Below, piece by piece: positions 52,001-55,501 of a stretch of 64,000 nucleotides of DNA. The position numbers and the translations under genes are program-made. Source of the DNA: Choristoneura fumiferana (lineage: Eukaryota; Arthropoda; Insecta; Lepidoptera; Tortricidae). Below the pieces are notes generated by a model that was given only the letters and a program-made list of their open reading frames with translations, was not told where the DNA came from and did not search any database. The first letter of the stretch is position 1; each line of letters begins with the position of its first letter. The stretch is from contig NC_133498.1 of NCBI RefSeq assembly GCF_025370935.1, positions 10,652,713 through 10,716,712 of the forward strand, given 5' to 3'.

Positions 52001-53451
52001 AACAACATTTGACATACTTGGACAAAGAATGTCTCTACGAGCATCTGCAGACTAATATTAATCCCACTAATATTATAAATGCAAAAGTTTGTAAGTCTGT
52101 TTTTTTGTTACCTCTTCACGCCTAAACCGCTGAACCAATTTAGATGAAATTTGGTATACATAGTTTGCGTCCCGAGGAAGGACATAGGATAGTTGTAAAG
52201 TTGTTATCCCAGTAAATTTAATAGTTTTCGTGGGATAGTGAAAACCAAATTCTACGCGGACGGAGTCCCGGGTAATGGCTAGTGAATACTAAAGTTTTCG
52301 TAATTGTCGTAATTTTATCAGTCTACATTCAAAATGGAAAAACCTTCTTAGATTACTTGTTAAATAAGATTTTAACATAGTTTTTGGAAGTGTAGACATC
52401 GTGTAATTGCTTTAAAAACCTTGACAAGTTATTATTCTGCACAAGTTGTTGTTGAAGCTTTAGCTATTAGTCATATAATAAATAATAATAATAATAAAAT
52501 AAAAAATATTATCATTATTATTTTACTAGGATTACTGATACACACAGAAACATAAACATCACACACATATTCCCGAATGACCCCAAGGACCCCATTTGCA
52601 GAGCACACAAAACATTACCGCTTCAGAGCCACATTTAGCAATTTTAGGTTTAAAGTTTGACAAAAACGGTACAATAGTGACAGGTTGCTAGATTGATGAC
52701 TGCAGTAATGGTCATTTTGCAACAGTGGTATTTATTAATAGAATAATACACTTTATAAGATTTCTTTTGCAGGATTAAACCCATAATTAATGTCAATTAG
52801 GGGTAGAATGTTAAAATGTCATGATAAAAAACTTTACACTTAAATGGGGGTAGCAATTCAAACCATATTCATGCTTTAACGTGATCAGAATAAATTCTCA
52901 ATCAAATGATTCAGCCCACAAAATCAATTTTCTCTCATAAAACTAGAAATTACGATTAAGCACAGAAACGCTGCGTAAACTTCTCACGCTCTAATTGCGA
53001 TGCAAAATTACTTCTTTACATATGCAGCACAATTTACATCTTTCTATACCAATTGTGGCCGCGTACTGATACTGTGACTGTGACGATAATGTTTATTTTA
53101 AAGCCGGAATACGGATAAAAACAAATTACCTTTGAGCGTTCTGTTGAATGAGATGCGGTCGCTTAAATAGGTGTTGATGGCGTATTTCTTCTCGGACGCG
53201 GCGCCCAGCGCCTTCTCCGCAGGGCTGAGGTAGGCGGCCGCACCGCCCTCGCCAAGGCCAGGGATAATCCGGGCTTCATCCTCCAGGATCTGGCGTTCGT
53301 ATTCCTCCTCCATCGCATCTGTAAACTGAGCGCGAGCCGCGCGTTTTCCGCCGCGCCATTGCTCGAAAAGGCTTAAAATTGTCACGACTAACATGAGTAG
53401 CACACATACTTTCGCTAGGAAAAAGCATTTCTTTACGGGTAATTTTAACAT
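21832..53451 (-). CDS. Pgant9: Polypeptide N-acetylgalactosaminyltransferase (PGANT9-like), 12-exon gene
   Basis: A Golgi type II membrane enzyme (GT27) that moves GalNAc from UDP-GalNAc to Ser/Thr, the first step of mucin-type O-glycosylation. Exons: 53451-53130, 46745-46560, 46072-45913, one of 44696-44480 / 43245-43032 / 38598-38388, 30983-30892, 29533-29406, 28788-28693, 27858-27779, 26936-26800, 26697-26526, 25570-25498 and 22068-21832. Every junction is GT..AG and in phase; with exon A and the intact alpha repeat the product is about 633 residues, normal for the family. Landmarks: SVIIIFHNE, EIILVDDNST, the DxH metal site (DSH or DAH), VGGF, WGGENLEMSFRVWQCGG, GHVFR, WMDEY, then a lectin domain with CLD, QQW and QRW. 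The HGINTAR and FTWVDVPERE blocks point to the PGANT9 group. The family is certain; the exact orthologue is inferred. Confidence 0.93.
23560..23920 (+). mobile_element. tRNA-derived SINE and partner sequence
   Basis: tccagcagtggtatagcacg and gacctgggttcgattcccag, then ctggtcttatttttctggtt and gttttacgggatgaccgtaa. Preceded by cgaaagtttctcgatgaggg and gctagcgtcactgcataag, as in the other copies. Confidence 0.75.
24089..24613. mobile_element. 525-bp element with aggtgttaattgaataactg ends
   Basis: Left acgaggtgttaattgaataa; right ttcagtttaataattaacac then cttgtat. The same end occurs at 48118-48145. No coding capacity. Confidence 0.7.
25262..25460. mobile_element. MITE of the ttaccaccagagatgtgcgag family
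   Basis: Arms ccaatagaaacacctcattt and aaatgaggcgtttctattgg pair around gagcggagcgacgcgagg. It ends 38 bp downstream of exon 11 on the gene strand. Confidence 0.78.
25498..25570 (-). CDS. Pgant9: Pgant9 exon 11: lectin beta repeat start
   Basis: 73 nt, acceptor gtggcag, donor CAG|GTACGA. Encodes RTDESAEDESRALVMVTCGK QRAQ in two conserved steps: an acidic loop, then VMVTC. It is followed by QWRYL in the next exon, which makes the QxW motif. Confidence 0.9.
25770..26658 (-). repeat. Six-unit tandem array of the lectin alpha exon
   Basis: Head-to-tail units begin at 25770, 25921, 26067, 26216, 26364 and 26515, and are 144-151 bp long. A full unit is 151 bp: about 135 bp of exon 10 plus 15-16 bp of its downstream intron. 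The joint fuses intron sequence (gtcagtgaccttaca) to an internal exon position (gcagcgcgag), so the 16-nt spacer looks like a tiny GT..AG intron by accident. Only the rightmost unit keeps the true exon start. Units differ by small indels and a c/g substitution. Open frames across the array are artefacts. Confidence 0.9.
26526..26697 (-). CDS. Pgant9: Pgant9 exon 10: lectin alpha repeat, 2-nt loss in this copy
   Basis: Starts after acceptor gtcgtcag and encodes VQNPSTGLCLDTMQREQE, AAPLGLYPCHSTLSATQ and LSLALGGQ. As read, bases near 26563 lack two nucleotides (gtccccgctg here, gtccctcagctg in units a, d and e). This breaks the frame before the expected LRDEEKCAELQYTR. With 174 nt instead of 172 the phases match exon 11. 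The units to the left show single-base losses in C runs, so a sequencing or assembly error is likely. Donor GCG|GTCAGT. Confidence 0.8.
26800..26936 (-). CDS. Pgant9: Pgant9 exon 9: end of catalytic domain and linker
   Basis: 137 nt. Encodes KNPIIGDVTHRRVLREKLRC, KSFRWYLDNVYKEKFVP and VRDVSAYG. GDVT-RR-LR-KL-CK-F-WYL-N-YPE is the family's conserved end of the catalytic domain. Confidence 0.93.
26940..27534. other. Pgant9 intron between exons 8 and 9
   Basis: Contains a TTTGAC-type retroposon end (27115-27255: gagtttcttgccagattctt ... aatacttt) and unassigned AT-rich sequence. No exon was seen. Confidence 0.6.
27535..27756 (+). mobile_element. Helitron-like non-autonomous element
   Basis: atactaatattataaatgcg at the start, gacggatcgacgtgactttt in the body, gcggagccgcgggcaaaagc then tagt at the end. 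A close copy lies at about 22500-22692 and another related one at 52052-52283. It ends 18 bp before exon 8's donor side. Confidence 0.75.
27779..27858 (-). CDS. Pgant9: Pgant9 exon 8
   Basis: 80 nt, acceptor tgttgcag, donor CGC|GTGAGT. Encodes GINTARMAEVWMDEYAELF, YLHRPDLR. NTAR and VWMDEY are hallmark positions of the family. Confidence 0.93.
28043..28162. mobile_element. MITE with gtacagtcgacgtcataaat end
   Basis: Similar to 4301-4421, sharing gtatggcttttcaaacatga and cgttaaagtgacaaggtac. The right inverted end is lost here. Confidence 0.65.
28329..28535. mobile_element. gctactacgaaactcg MITE with an insertion
   Basis: Arms ggctactacgaaactcgaag and gagtttcaagtttcgtagta are separated by a 3' retroposon fragment at about 28375-28465. 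That fragment carries a tcaaagtcaaagtc tail and aatttaggctataacaag. Confidence 0.82.
28693..28788 (-). CDS. Pgant9: Pgant9 exon 7
   Basis: 96 nt. Completes WQC and encodes GGTLETIPCSRVGHVFRAFH then PYGMPADSDTH. GHVFR includes a catalytic-domain His; the following loop corresponds to the flexible lid over the active site. Donor CATG|GTAAGC. Confidence 0.93.
28860..29240. other. Pgant9 intron between exons 6 and 7
   Basis: Includes a GC-rich island, cggagcgagcggagcaaccg ... gcagcggccggcgaag (28978-29025). It matches the centre of the nested element at 12.65-12.72 kb and is followed by a T run. Probably a transposon fragment. Confidence 0.5.
29406..29533 (-). CDS. Pgant9: Pgant9 exon 6: Gal/GalNAc-T motif
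   Basis: 128 nt. Encodes WSPTMAGGLFAVSR, YYWELGAYDEQMSG and WGGENLEMSFRVWQ, the most conserved GT27 block, which binds the sugar nucleotide. Donor CAGT|GTGAGT. The nine-C run at 29439-29447 codes for GGE and is intact. Confidence 0.94.
29660..30160. mobile_element. Older repeat interrupted by a SINE
   Basis: Flanks cataattttccgtcgtattt (29666) and aaataataaagttccatatt / gacacttcgggtgccg (30058-30135) match the uninterrupted copy at 14668-15140. The SINE at 29694-29995 lies between them, so it inserted later. Confidence 0.75.
29694..29995 (+). mobile_element. tRNA-derived lepidopteran SINE, full length
   Basis: A box TGGCCTAGTGG and B box GGTTCGAACCC at tRNA spacing, then the body (ggtgaaggaaaacatcgtga, gggcccgcgtgggaac, gcccagcagtgggacgtata) and a gatgatgatg tail. 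Confidence 0.9.
30187..30328. mobile_element. Hairpin MITE copy 5
   Basis: ggggctgtttccaccatcca and ggatggtgaaacaggcgg, flanked by taa on both sides. Shares the variant inner arm tttatttgacggataaat with copy 7. Confidence 0.85.
30478..30597. mobile_element. gctactacgaaactcg palindromic MITE
   Basis: gctactacgaaactcgaaac and gagtttcgtagtagccctg as inverted arms, with cgtcccgctcgtcctcg and gtcagagggaccgcacg between. Same family as 39540-39668. Confidence 0.85.
30645..30845. mobile_element. MITE of the ttccaccagagatgtgcgagg family
   Basis: Starts gactgcatttccagcaaaga and ends cacatctctggtggaaacgg, with a central ggtgagcggagcgagaatag. It lies 50 bp downstream of exon 5 on the gene strand. Confidence 0.7.
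30892..30983 (-). CDS. Pgant9: Pgant9 exon 5: VGGF segment
   Basis: 92 nt, acceptor gcgcag, donor ATG|GTCAGT. Encodes VGGFTFVGHFTWVDVPERE, KRRRGSDIAPT. GHFTW with WVDVPERE in place of the usual FKWDP motif is a reason for choosing the PGANT9 group. Phase 0 in fits all three versions of exon 4. Confidence 0.92.
32569..32736 (+). mobile_element. 5'-truncated LINE 3' end with 12-bp target duplication
   Basis: Flanked by actcatgccacc at 32557-32568 and 32737-32748. Fragments of the coding end are readable in two frames (PPTRWSDDLVKIAGS, then WMRKAQDRSEWRALGEAYVQ), followed by cggctgacatgatg. Inserted in the Helitron. Confidence 0.85.
32741..33085 (+). pseudogene. Helitron replicase N-terminal fragment, frameshifted
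   Basis: First frame: RQERNEIERIRIAQTRAERN then FNRAALNYNVTIDYS, stop at about 32977. A second frame continues with SVCPHCKALKYKNEAAGLCC and ANGKVN, then a stop. The Cys/His cluster after IDYS is typical of the Helitron-like N-terminal domain. At least one frameshift and no Rep or helicase core: a pseudogene. Confidence 0.8.
33268..34330. repeat. GCATGCTTGCTT minisatellite, about 1.06 kb
   Basis: 4-bp words (ttgc, atgc) build gcttgcatgcttgcttgcat strings. A longer unit of roughly 75-80 bp carries catgttcgctagcgtgcatg, repeated about ten times. It produces long but meaningless open frames on both strands (MLACLL and MQASMQ types). Confidence 0.92.
34430..35640. other. Intronic sequence, nothing recognised
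   Basis: AT-rich between the Helitron and the next MITE. Open frames at 34479-34788 and 35196-35516 have no homology I recognise and no compatible splice sites. Confidence 0.5.
35736..36115. mobile_element. 380-bp element with aggcgcggccacatgcag ends
   Basis: Inverted termini (cggccacatgcagtcgctcg / cgagcgactgcatgtgcccg), with cacgtggcatatagcgat in the left arm and gtcacgtgaccagatttatc in the right. Strong match to 9141-9511. It is inserted inside a larger MITE (about 35645-36180) of the ctagatggcgttag family. Confidence 0.85.
36393..36543 (+). mobile_element. Short Helitron-like element
   Basis: aatatataaaaatgaatccc at the start, then cggctgaaccgatttcgctg, and the end gggcgaagccgcgggcacca followed by gctag. 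No coding. Confidence 0.7.
36821..36926. mobile_element. Hairpin MITE copy 6, truncated
   Basis: The left arm is complete (ggggctgtttcaccatccat) after taa; the right arm stops after cacatttaaccgt. It therefore can no longer fold fully. Confidence 0.85.
36930..37440. other. Intronic sequence with a short direct repeat
   Basis: Includes gaggccacaccgttgctt (37147) and ccctccacaccgctgctt (37228), each followed by acggtgcggaatcgcag-like sequence. This is a two-copy repeat of about 80 bp. Nothing coding was recognised. Confidence 0.5.
37440..38340. repeat. Diverged tandem array next to exon 4C
   Basis: Repeated blocks alternate: ggttagtatcttaactacat (seen with variants near 37795, 37850, 37981, 38211), cagcacattttctgc (37720, 38115) and gacgattctattccacca (37632, 38058, 38284). 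Units are roughly 110-120 bp, old and degenerate. The last units (38091, 38309) contain gttagacctgcaagtg and gttagacctggaagtg, close to the exon 4C 3' end and donor, which reads gtcagacctggaagtg at 38381. Confidence 0.75.
38388..38598 (-). CDS. Pgant9: Pgant9 exon 4C: alternative DxH exon
   Basis: 211 nt: one base plus 70 codons, phase 0 out. Encodes QGLMRARLAGARAARGEALV, FLDAHCEG (DAH), DWLRPLLQRL and PVIDVVHETTFQLDADHQHF. Acceptor cgtcgcag, donor CAG|GTCTGA. It lies 4.4 kb downstream of 4B in the transcript. A diverged tandem array carrying copies of its own donor region follows it. Confidence 0.9.
39109..39293. mobile_element. MITE with accatcagccaaataag ends, copy 1
   Basis: Starts taccatcagccaaataagtg and ends tttggctgatggtacc, so the ends are inverted. 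Same family as 61829-61997. Confidence 0.78.
39540..39668. mobile_element. Palindromic agggctactacgaaactcg MITE
   Basis: Left arm gggctactacgaaactcgaa; right arm ttcgagtttcgtagtagccc. The middle carries gtccctcttgctctcg opposite gtcagagggaccgc. Copies also lie at 7217-7333, 28329-28535, 30478-30597 and the right window edge. Confidence 0.88.
39885..40018 (+). mobile_element. Retroposon 3' end with TTTGAC tail
   Basis: Runs gagtttcttgccggattctt, cttgttatagcctaaattg, gaataaagatattttgact, then tandem ctttga. Same family as 62034-62155. Confidence 0.7.
41590..42030 (+). mobile_element. tRNA-derived SINE with flanking partner sequence
   Basis: tccagtggtggtgtagggg (A-box region) and gacctgggttcgattaccag (B box), then ctggtctctttttctgggtt and cagtttgtattttcg. 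The stretch before it (gcgacatctcttgtccgg, gctgcttaagtggctaag) also recurs beside the other copies, so it belongs to the repeat. Confidence 0.78.
42894..42977. repeat. Inverted repeat downstream of exon 4B
   Basis: gcattaatatctg and cagatattaatgc form a perfect 13-bp stem about 55-140 nt into the intron after exon 4B. A third, partial copy (tcagatattggtgc) follows at about 42987. Confidence 0.7.
43032..43245 (-). CDS. Pgant9: Pgant9 exon 4B: alternative DxH exon
   Basis: 214 nt: one base plus 71 codons, phase 0 out. Encodes VGLTRARLAGARFAGGDVLI, FLDAHCEG (DAH), DWLRPLLQRV, PIIDVLDSGTF and a C-terminus YYSVQDPRIFQ. Acceptor ttgctgcag, donor CAG|GTGCGG. The reading frame is fully open with no lesion, so it is not an evident pseudo-exon. 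Confidence 0.9.
44090..44271. mobile_element. MITE with atgagggttttcac ends, between exons 4A and 4B
   Basis: Left end atgagggttttcac and right end gtgaaaaccctcat are inverted. Inner arms atatcgctagatggcgttag and ctaacgccatctagcgatat also pair. A relative at about 35645-36180 has another element inserted in it. Confidence 0.85.
44480..44696 (-). CDS. Pgant9: Pgant9 exon 4A: alternative DxH exon
   Basis: 217 nt: one base completing the Arg codon, then 72 codons ending in phase 0. Encodes SGLIRARQTGARVAKGDVLV, then FLDSHCEG with the DxH metal-binding motif as DSH, DWLRPLLQRL and PIIDMVEAKTFEY. Acceptor gatag, donor GAG|GTGATT. It is homologous to 4B and 4C along its whole length and has its own splice sites. 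It differs from them mostly at residues 42-47 and after residue 56. Confidence 0.9.
44805..44926. repeat. Inverted repeat upstream of exon 4A
   Basis: cccctcgtatgcgg (about 44807) pairs with ccgcatacgagggg (about 44911). This is a perfect 14-bp stem with about 90 nt between, starting about 110 nt upstream of the exon 4A acceptor on the gene strand. Confidence 0.75.
44968..45108. mobile_element. Hairpin MITE (gctgtttcaccatccattga family), copy 7
   Basis: Arms ctgcttcaccatccattgat and atcaatgggtggtgaagcag, flanked by taa and tta. This copy and copy 5 have a variant inner arm (ttatttgacggataaatg). It lies upstream of exon 4A. Confidence 0.88.
45120..45830. other. Pgant9 intron between exons 3 and 4A
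   Basis: No exon was seen. There is an inverted pair around 45262-45410 (acggtcaaggactttaattc / gaattaaagtttttgaccgt), which probably marks another short MITE. Minus-strand open frames at 45429-45665 are not flanked by splice sites that fit the gene. Confidence 0.55.
45882..45905. repeat. (TG)12 microsatellite; (CA)12 on the gene strand
   Basis: Twelve TG units. On the transcribed strand this is a CA repeat at about +8 to +31 of the intron that precedes the three alternative exons. Confidence 0.95.
45913..46072 (-). CDS. Pgant9: Pgant9 exon 3: UDP-binding segment
   Basis: 160 nt. Encodes GYRGQDPASEFVYLKEIIL, VDDNSTL and the following helix to VRVVRLPDR. EIILVDD is the conserved nucleotide-binding strand. 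Donor CCG|GTCAGT leaves a split CG- codon that each of the three alternative exons completes with one base. A (CA)12 run begins at intron base +8. Confidence 0.92.
46140..46320. repeat. Dispersed repeat (gtgcaagttgtattgcattg type)
   Basis: Contains gagcaagttgtattgcattg and gcgaggccgtaaggcgaac. Related sequences lie at 40814-40935, 50755-50842 and 50950-51060. It is intronic between exons 2 and 3. Confidence 0.6.
46560..46745 (-). CDS. Pgant9: Pgant9 exon 2: start of the catalytic domain
   Basis: 186 nt, acceptor gccggcag, donor CTGG|GTGAGT. Encodes DHRNPACKRVTY, LPSASVIIIFHNE and LRTVWSVLN, the first Rossmann strand and helix of GT27. It then adds TARRDQPWHRHASPADRAK, which is longer than the usual short NRSP-type loop at this point. 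Confidence 0.92.
46850..47012. repeat. Inverted repeat element
   Basis: cgcggaatcggctttagc (about 46864) pairs with gctaaagccgattccacg (about 46982). Inner arms are GC-rich (cgtcgtttcgcgtcgg). Likely a small MITE in Pgant9 intron 1. Confidence 0.7.
47020..49780. other. Pgant9 intron 1, left part
   Basis: No exons were seen. It contains a ggcggccttatcgct repeat (47650), a partner of the ttcagtttattaattaacac element end (48118-48145), an agatgtgcgagg MITE (48440-48615) and an element of about 0.8 kb. That element has inverted ends (aacccgttaccaggc near 48985, gcctggtaacgcctgg near 49762) and internal aagggatata arms at 49198 and 49749. Confidence 0.5.
49800..50582. mobile_element. PIF/Harbinger element with long GC-rich inverted ends
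   Basis: 783 bp flanked by TTA (49797-49799 and 50583-50585), the 3-bp duplication of PIF/Harbinger. The ends are inverted (gggcctggacacatgtcgcc) and continue as imperfect arms of about 170-180 bp made of repeated gtgccgt/ggcgccg words. The centre holds only the first part of a Harbinger transposase, so it is non-autonomous. Confidence 0.9.
49990..50289 (-). pseudogene. HARBI1-like transposase, N-terminal fragment
   Basis: About 99 residues. After a basic start (RRRMKKKQKRRYWVNPYM), it reads FYEYFRMTISTFEELLSKI and PVEPLEMLGLTIR. This matches the conserved N-terminal region of Harbinger nucleases (WVHP..., KFFNYFRMS, ERLAVTLR). The DDE catalytic part is absent, and the sequence passes straight into the right inverted arm. 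It is a leftover or first exon, not a working enzyme. Confidence 0.82.
50613..50750. mobile_element. MITE with tagccgtaacagacgatcg ends
   Basis: Left tagccgtaacagacgatcga, right tcgatcgtctgttacggcta, with inner arms ccggcggaccgagagg / cctctcggtccgccgg, flanked by tta or ta. It is inserted in a gcaagaaaaatcctgc...cattgcgcgctcg repeat. A half copy of its end (gtctgttacggcta) borders the Harbinger element on the left at 49783. Confidence 0.82.
50847..50955. mobile_element. Short MITE (ctttctg...cagaaag core)
   Basis: gcgatcgcatccaccatctc and agaagtggtgaaagcgattg pair around tctttctgccgtcatcg. Relatives are at 11301-11424 and 14326-14461. Confidence 0.65.
51443..51560 (+). mobile_element. SINE 3' fragment
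   Basis: cgcactgggcccgcgtgtg, gcccagcagtgggacgtgta, taggctggg. This matches the 3' half of the SINE at 29694-29995. Confidence 0.75.
51560..53129. other. Pgant9 intron 1, right part
   Basis: No exon was seen. It contains a Helitron-like element end (52052-52283: actaatattataaatgc ... gggtaatggctag), a taataataata microsatellite at 52480 and AT-rich sequence. Confidence 0.55.
53130..53451 (-). CDS. Pgant9: Pgant9 exon 1: cytosolic tail, signal anchor, stem
   Basis: 322 nt, 107 codons plus one base. After MLKLPVKKC comes one hydrophobic helix (about residues 10-29, ending LLMLVVTILSLF), the uncleaved signal anchor of a type II Golgi enzyme. An acidic stem and INTYLSDRISFNRTLK follow, the usual entry into the catalytic domain. 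The ATG has A at -3 and no better upstream start. Donor AAAG|GTAATT. Confidence 0.9.
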
Positions 53452-53918
53452 TTTAATTCAAATACTTTTTAACGGGACGCCGCGCGCGCCGAACGAACCG
53501 AGTTTGACGTTGACGTTTCACCGGCCATGTTTGTTTATAGTTTGATTTTTTAAACAGGAAAGGCGGCTGTAAACAGTGTTTTCAGCCTTATCTTATTCGA
53601 GTTCTTTTGGTTTGTTCATAAAAAAGTGTGAATGTGATCAAGACTGATTTCGCTAAGGTGAAAATAAACAAGGAATTATTAAGAGATCTTTGCGGAATTT
53701 GATTATTTTATTGCTGCAAGTTCCTTGCAAAGAACTTCTACAAGTTCTACGATACCCTACGGTATCGTCAAAAGAAATAAGTTTATTTAATTTCATTCTT
53801 ATTTCCATTGCATCCTATTGCATCTTATTTCAATAAGAAATAAGGATGCAATGTAATTTTTTGGGTACTTATATGCAGCTTTCAGAGAACTGTTTTAAAA
53901 TTTCTTTAATAGTTTAAT
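53452..53918. other. 5' flank of the GalNAc-transferase
   Basis: The 467 bp between the start codon and the retrotransposon's target duplication. The part next to the ATG is GC-rich (gacgccgcgcgcgccgaac), as expected for a promoter/5' UTR. No TATA box at a convincing position was seen. A short inverted repeat lies near 53790-53850 (ttatttcattcttatttcca / tttcaataagaaataagg). Confidence 0.45.
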
Positions 53919-53923
53919 GATCT

Positions 53924-54044
53924 TGATATATACCTTCATCGTATCACCTCTTTAACTCTATACCTCGTTACTCGGGTTACCGCTGTGACTTGTTATTCTG
54001 TCATTCAATAAATTCATGATTTGATATGAGTTACGAATTTATCA
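53924..54044 (+). repeat. 5' LTR of the Ty3/gypsy element
   Basis: 121 bp, TG..CA ended, the same as 58228-58348 over its whole length. It contains an AATAAA-like signal (tcaataaattc) about 40 bp before its end. Confidence 0.95.
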
Positions 54045-54068
54045 CTGGCGACGAGATTCTATGAACCC

Positions 54069-55499
54069 ATGAATCCATTCGATGTATCAAAGGCCCGTCG
54101 GGCGCGGGCAGTGCTGCGCGGCACACTTACAAAGACGCAAAACATAATTTCAAACCAGGCAAACTTCAACATTGATGAAATCAACGTACGTATACAATCT
54201 TTAACGGACAATTTACAAAAATTTCAAGAACTACAATCGAACATTGAATTAGAAACGGAAGAGGAAAATATTAACAGTGAAGTGGAATACAGACAAGATT
54301 TTGAGGAAACAACAATACAATTGAAATTAAAATTGCTATCTTTCAAAAATAATATTGACTCACAAGTCTTCTTAAGTGCGTCAAGCAACGTCAATGTATC
54401 ACCTTCTGTAAGTCAATTGCATCAAACTACCCCGAAATTTCAATTCCAACCGTTCAATGAAGGAGAGTCCATAAATAATTTCGTTAAGCGTCTGGAACTA
54501 TATTTAGCTTTGAACAATATATCTGATCCGAAAACGAAGACGTATACTTTTCTATCCACCTTACCGCCTCACCTCCATGAACAGATATATGTGCTATGCT
54601 CACCAGAAAACCCAATGACAATGCAATTGGAACAACTAACCCAGACACTTGAAGAATTTTTAGATCCAAAACCGAGCATTTGGGTACTACAACATAAATT
54701 TATTACAAGAAAACAATATACGGACGAATCTATAGCACAGTATGCAACTGAATTGAAAAAGCTAACGTTGAATTGCGAATTTCGATGTCATGGTTGCGAA
54801 AAATCCATATCTGAAAATCTTCTATGCTTGCAATTTATAAGAGGTATACAAGATGAAGACATTCGCACAAAAATCCTTCAAAACAACAAAACCTCTACCT
54901 TTTCCGAACTTATTCAAATAGCTACAGCAATTGAATTGGGAAAAAATGAAAATAAACTTTTAACGAATTTTGAAAATATAAAGAGTGACTCCATGAACAA
55001 AATTACTTCTACACGGCAGCAGCACTACAATGTACTAATACCATCGACTAGCCGACCGGGCATTGTTACTATCAAAGACTTGAAAGGCAAATGTTACAGA
55101 TGTGGTCAAAGTGACCACAGGGCCAACGAATGTCAACATATTTCTAATATCTGCCAACGATGCAATCGTAGAGGCCATTTACATAAAGTATGCATGCAAC
55201 GCAACCAGCAAAACAACCAAATACAAATTAGAGATACGAATTTTTCGAACGATACAAACTTAAGAAACAATGAAAATAATCAAATCAAGCTAAATAGCTC
55301 AAATTCCTCAGTTGAGAGTTTATGTGATATTCATTTACTGCGAACAGAATCATCGGACAAGTACACGATTACCTTGGAAATAAATTCAAAGACAGTAAAA
55401 ATGGAATTTGATACTGGAGCAGCATTGTCGTCAATGTCCCTTAAACAATACAGAGAATTGAACCTTGGAAGCAAAATATATAAACCGATATCAGATTAA
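54069..55499 (+). CDS. Retrotransposon Gag plus start of protease (ends early)
   Basis: A 476-residue frame. Residues 1-120 are a basic start and a coiled-coil-like region. A retrotransposon gag (capsid-like) domain follows at about 125-300. Two zinc knuckles follow at about 343-376: CYRCGQSDHRANEC, which is C-x2-C-x4-H-x4-C, and CQRCNRRGHLHKVC. The aspartic protease active site FDTGAA is near residue 450. The frame stops at 55497-55499, soon after the active site and before the protease flap. The next frame (-1 relative) opens only after 55444, so the two overlap by about 55 nt. The break inside the protease suggests either a small indel in this copy or an unusually placed frameshift. Confidence 0.9.
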   Translation: MNPFDVSKARRARAVLRGTLTKTQNIISNQANFNIDEINVRIQSLTDNLQKFQELQSNIELETEEENINSEVEYRQDFEETTIQLKLKLLSFKNNIDSQVFLSASSNVNVSPSVSQLHQTTPKFQFQPFNEGESINNFVKRLELYLALNNISDPKTKTYTFLSTLPPHLHEQIYVLCSPENPMTMQLEQLTQTLEEFLDPKPSIWVLQHKFITRKQYTDESIAQYATELKKLTLNCEFRCHGCEKSISENLLCLQFIRGIQDEDIRTKILQNNKTSTFSELIQIATAIELGKNENKLLTNFENIKSDSMNKITSTRQQHYNVLIPSTSRPGIVTIKDLKGKCYRCGQSDHRANECQHISNICQRCNRRGHLHKVCMQRNQQNNQIQIRDTNFSNDTNLRNNENNQIKLNSSNSSVESLCDIHLLRTESSDKYTITLEINSKTVKMEFDTGAALSSMSLKQYRELNLGSKIYKPISD

Positions 55500-55501
55500 A
55501 A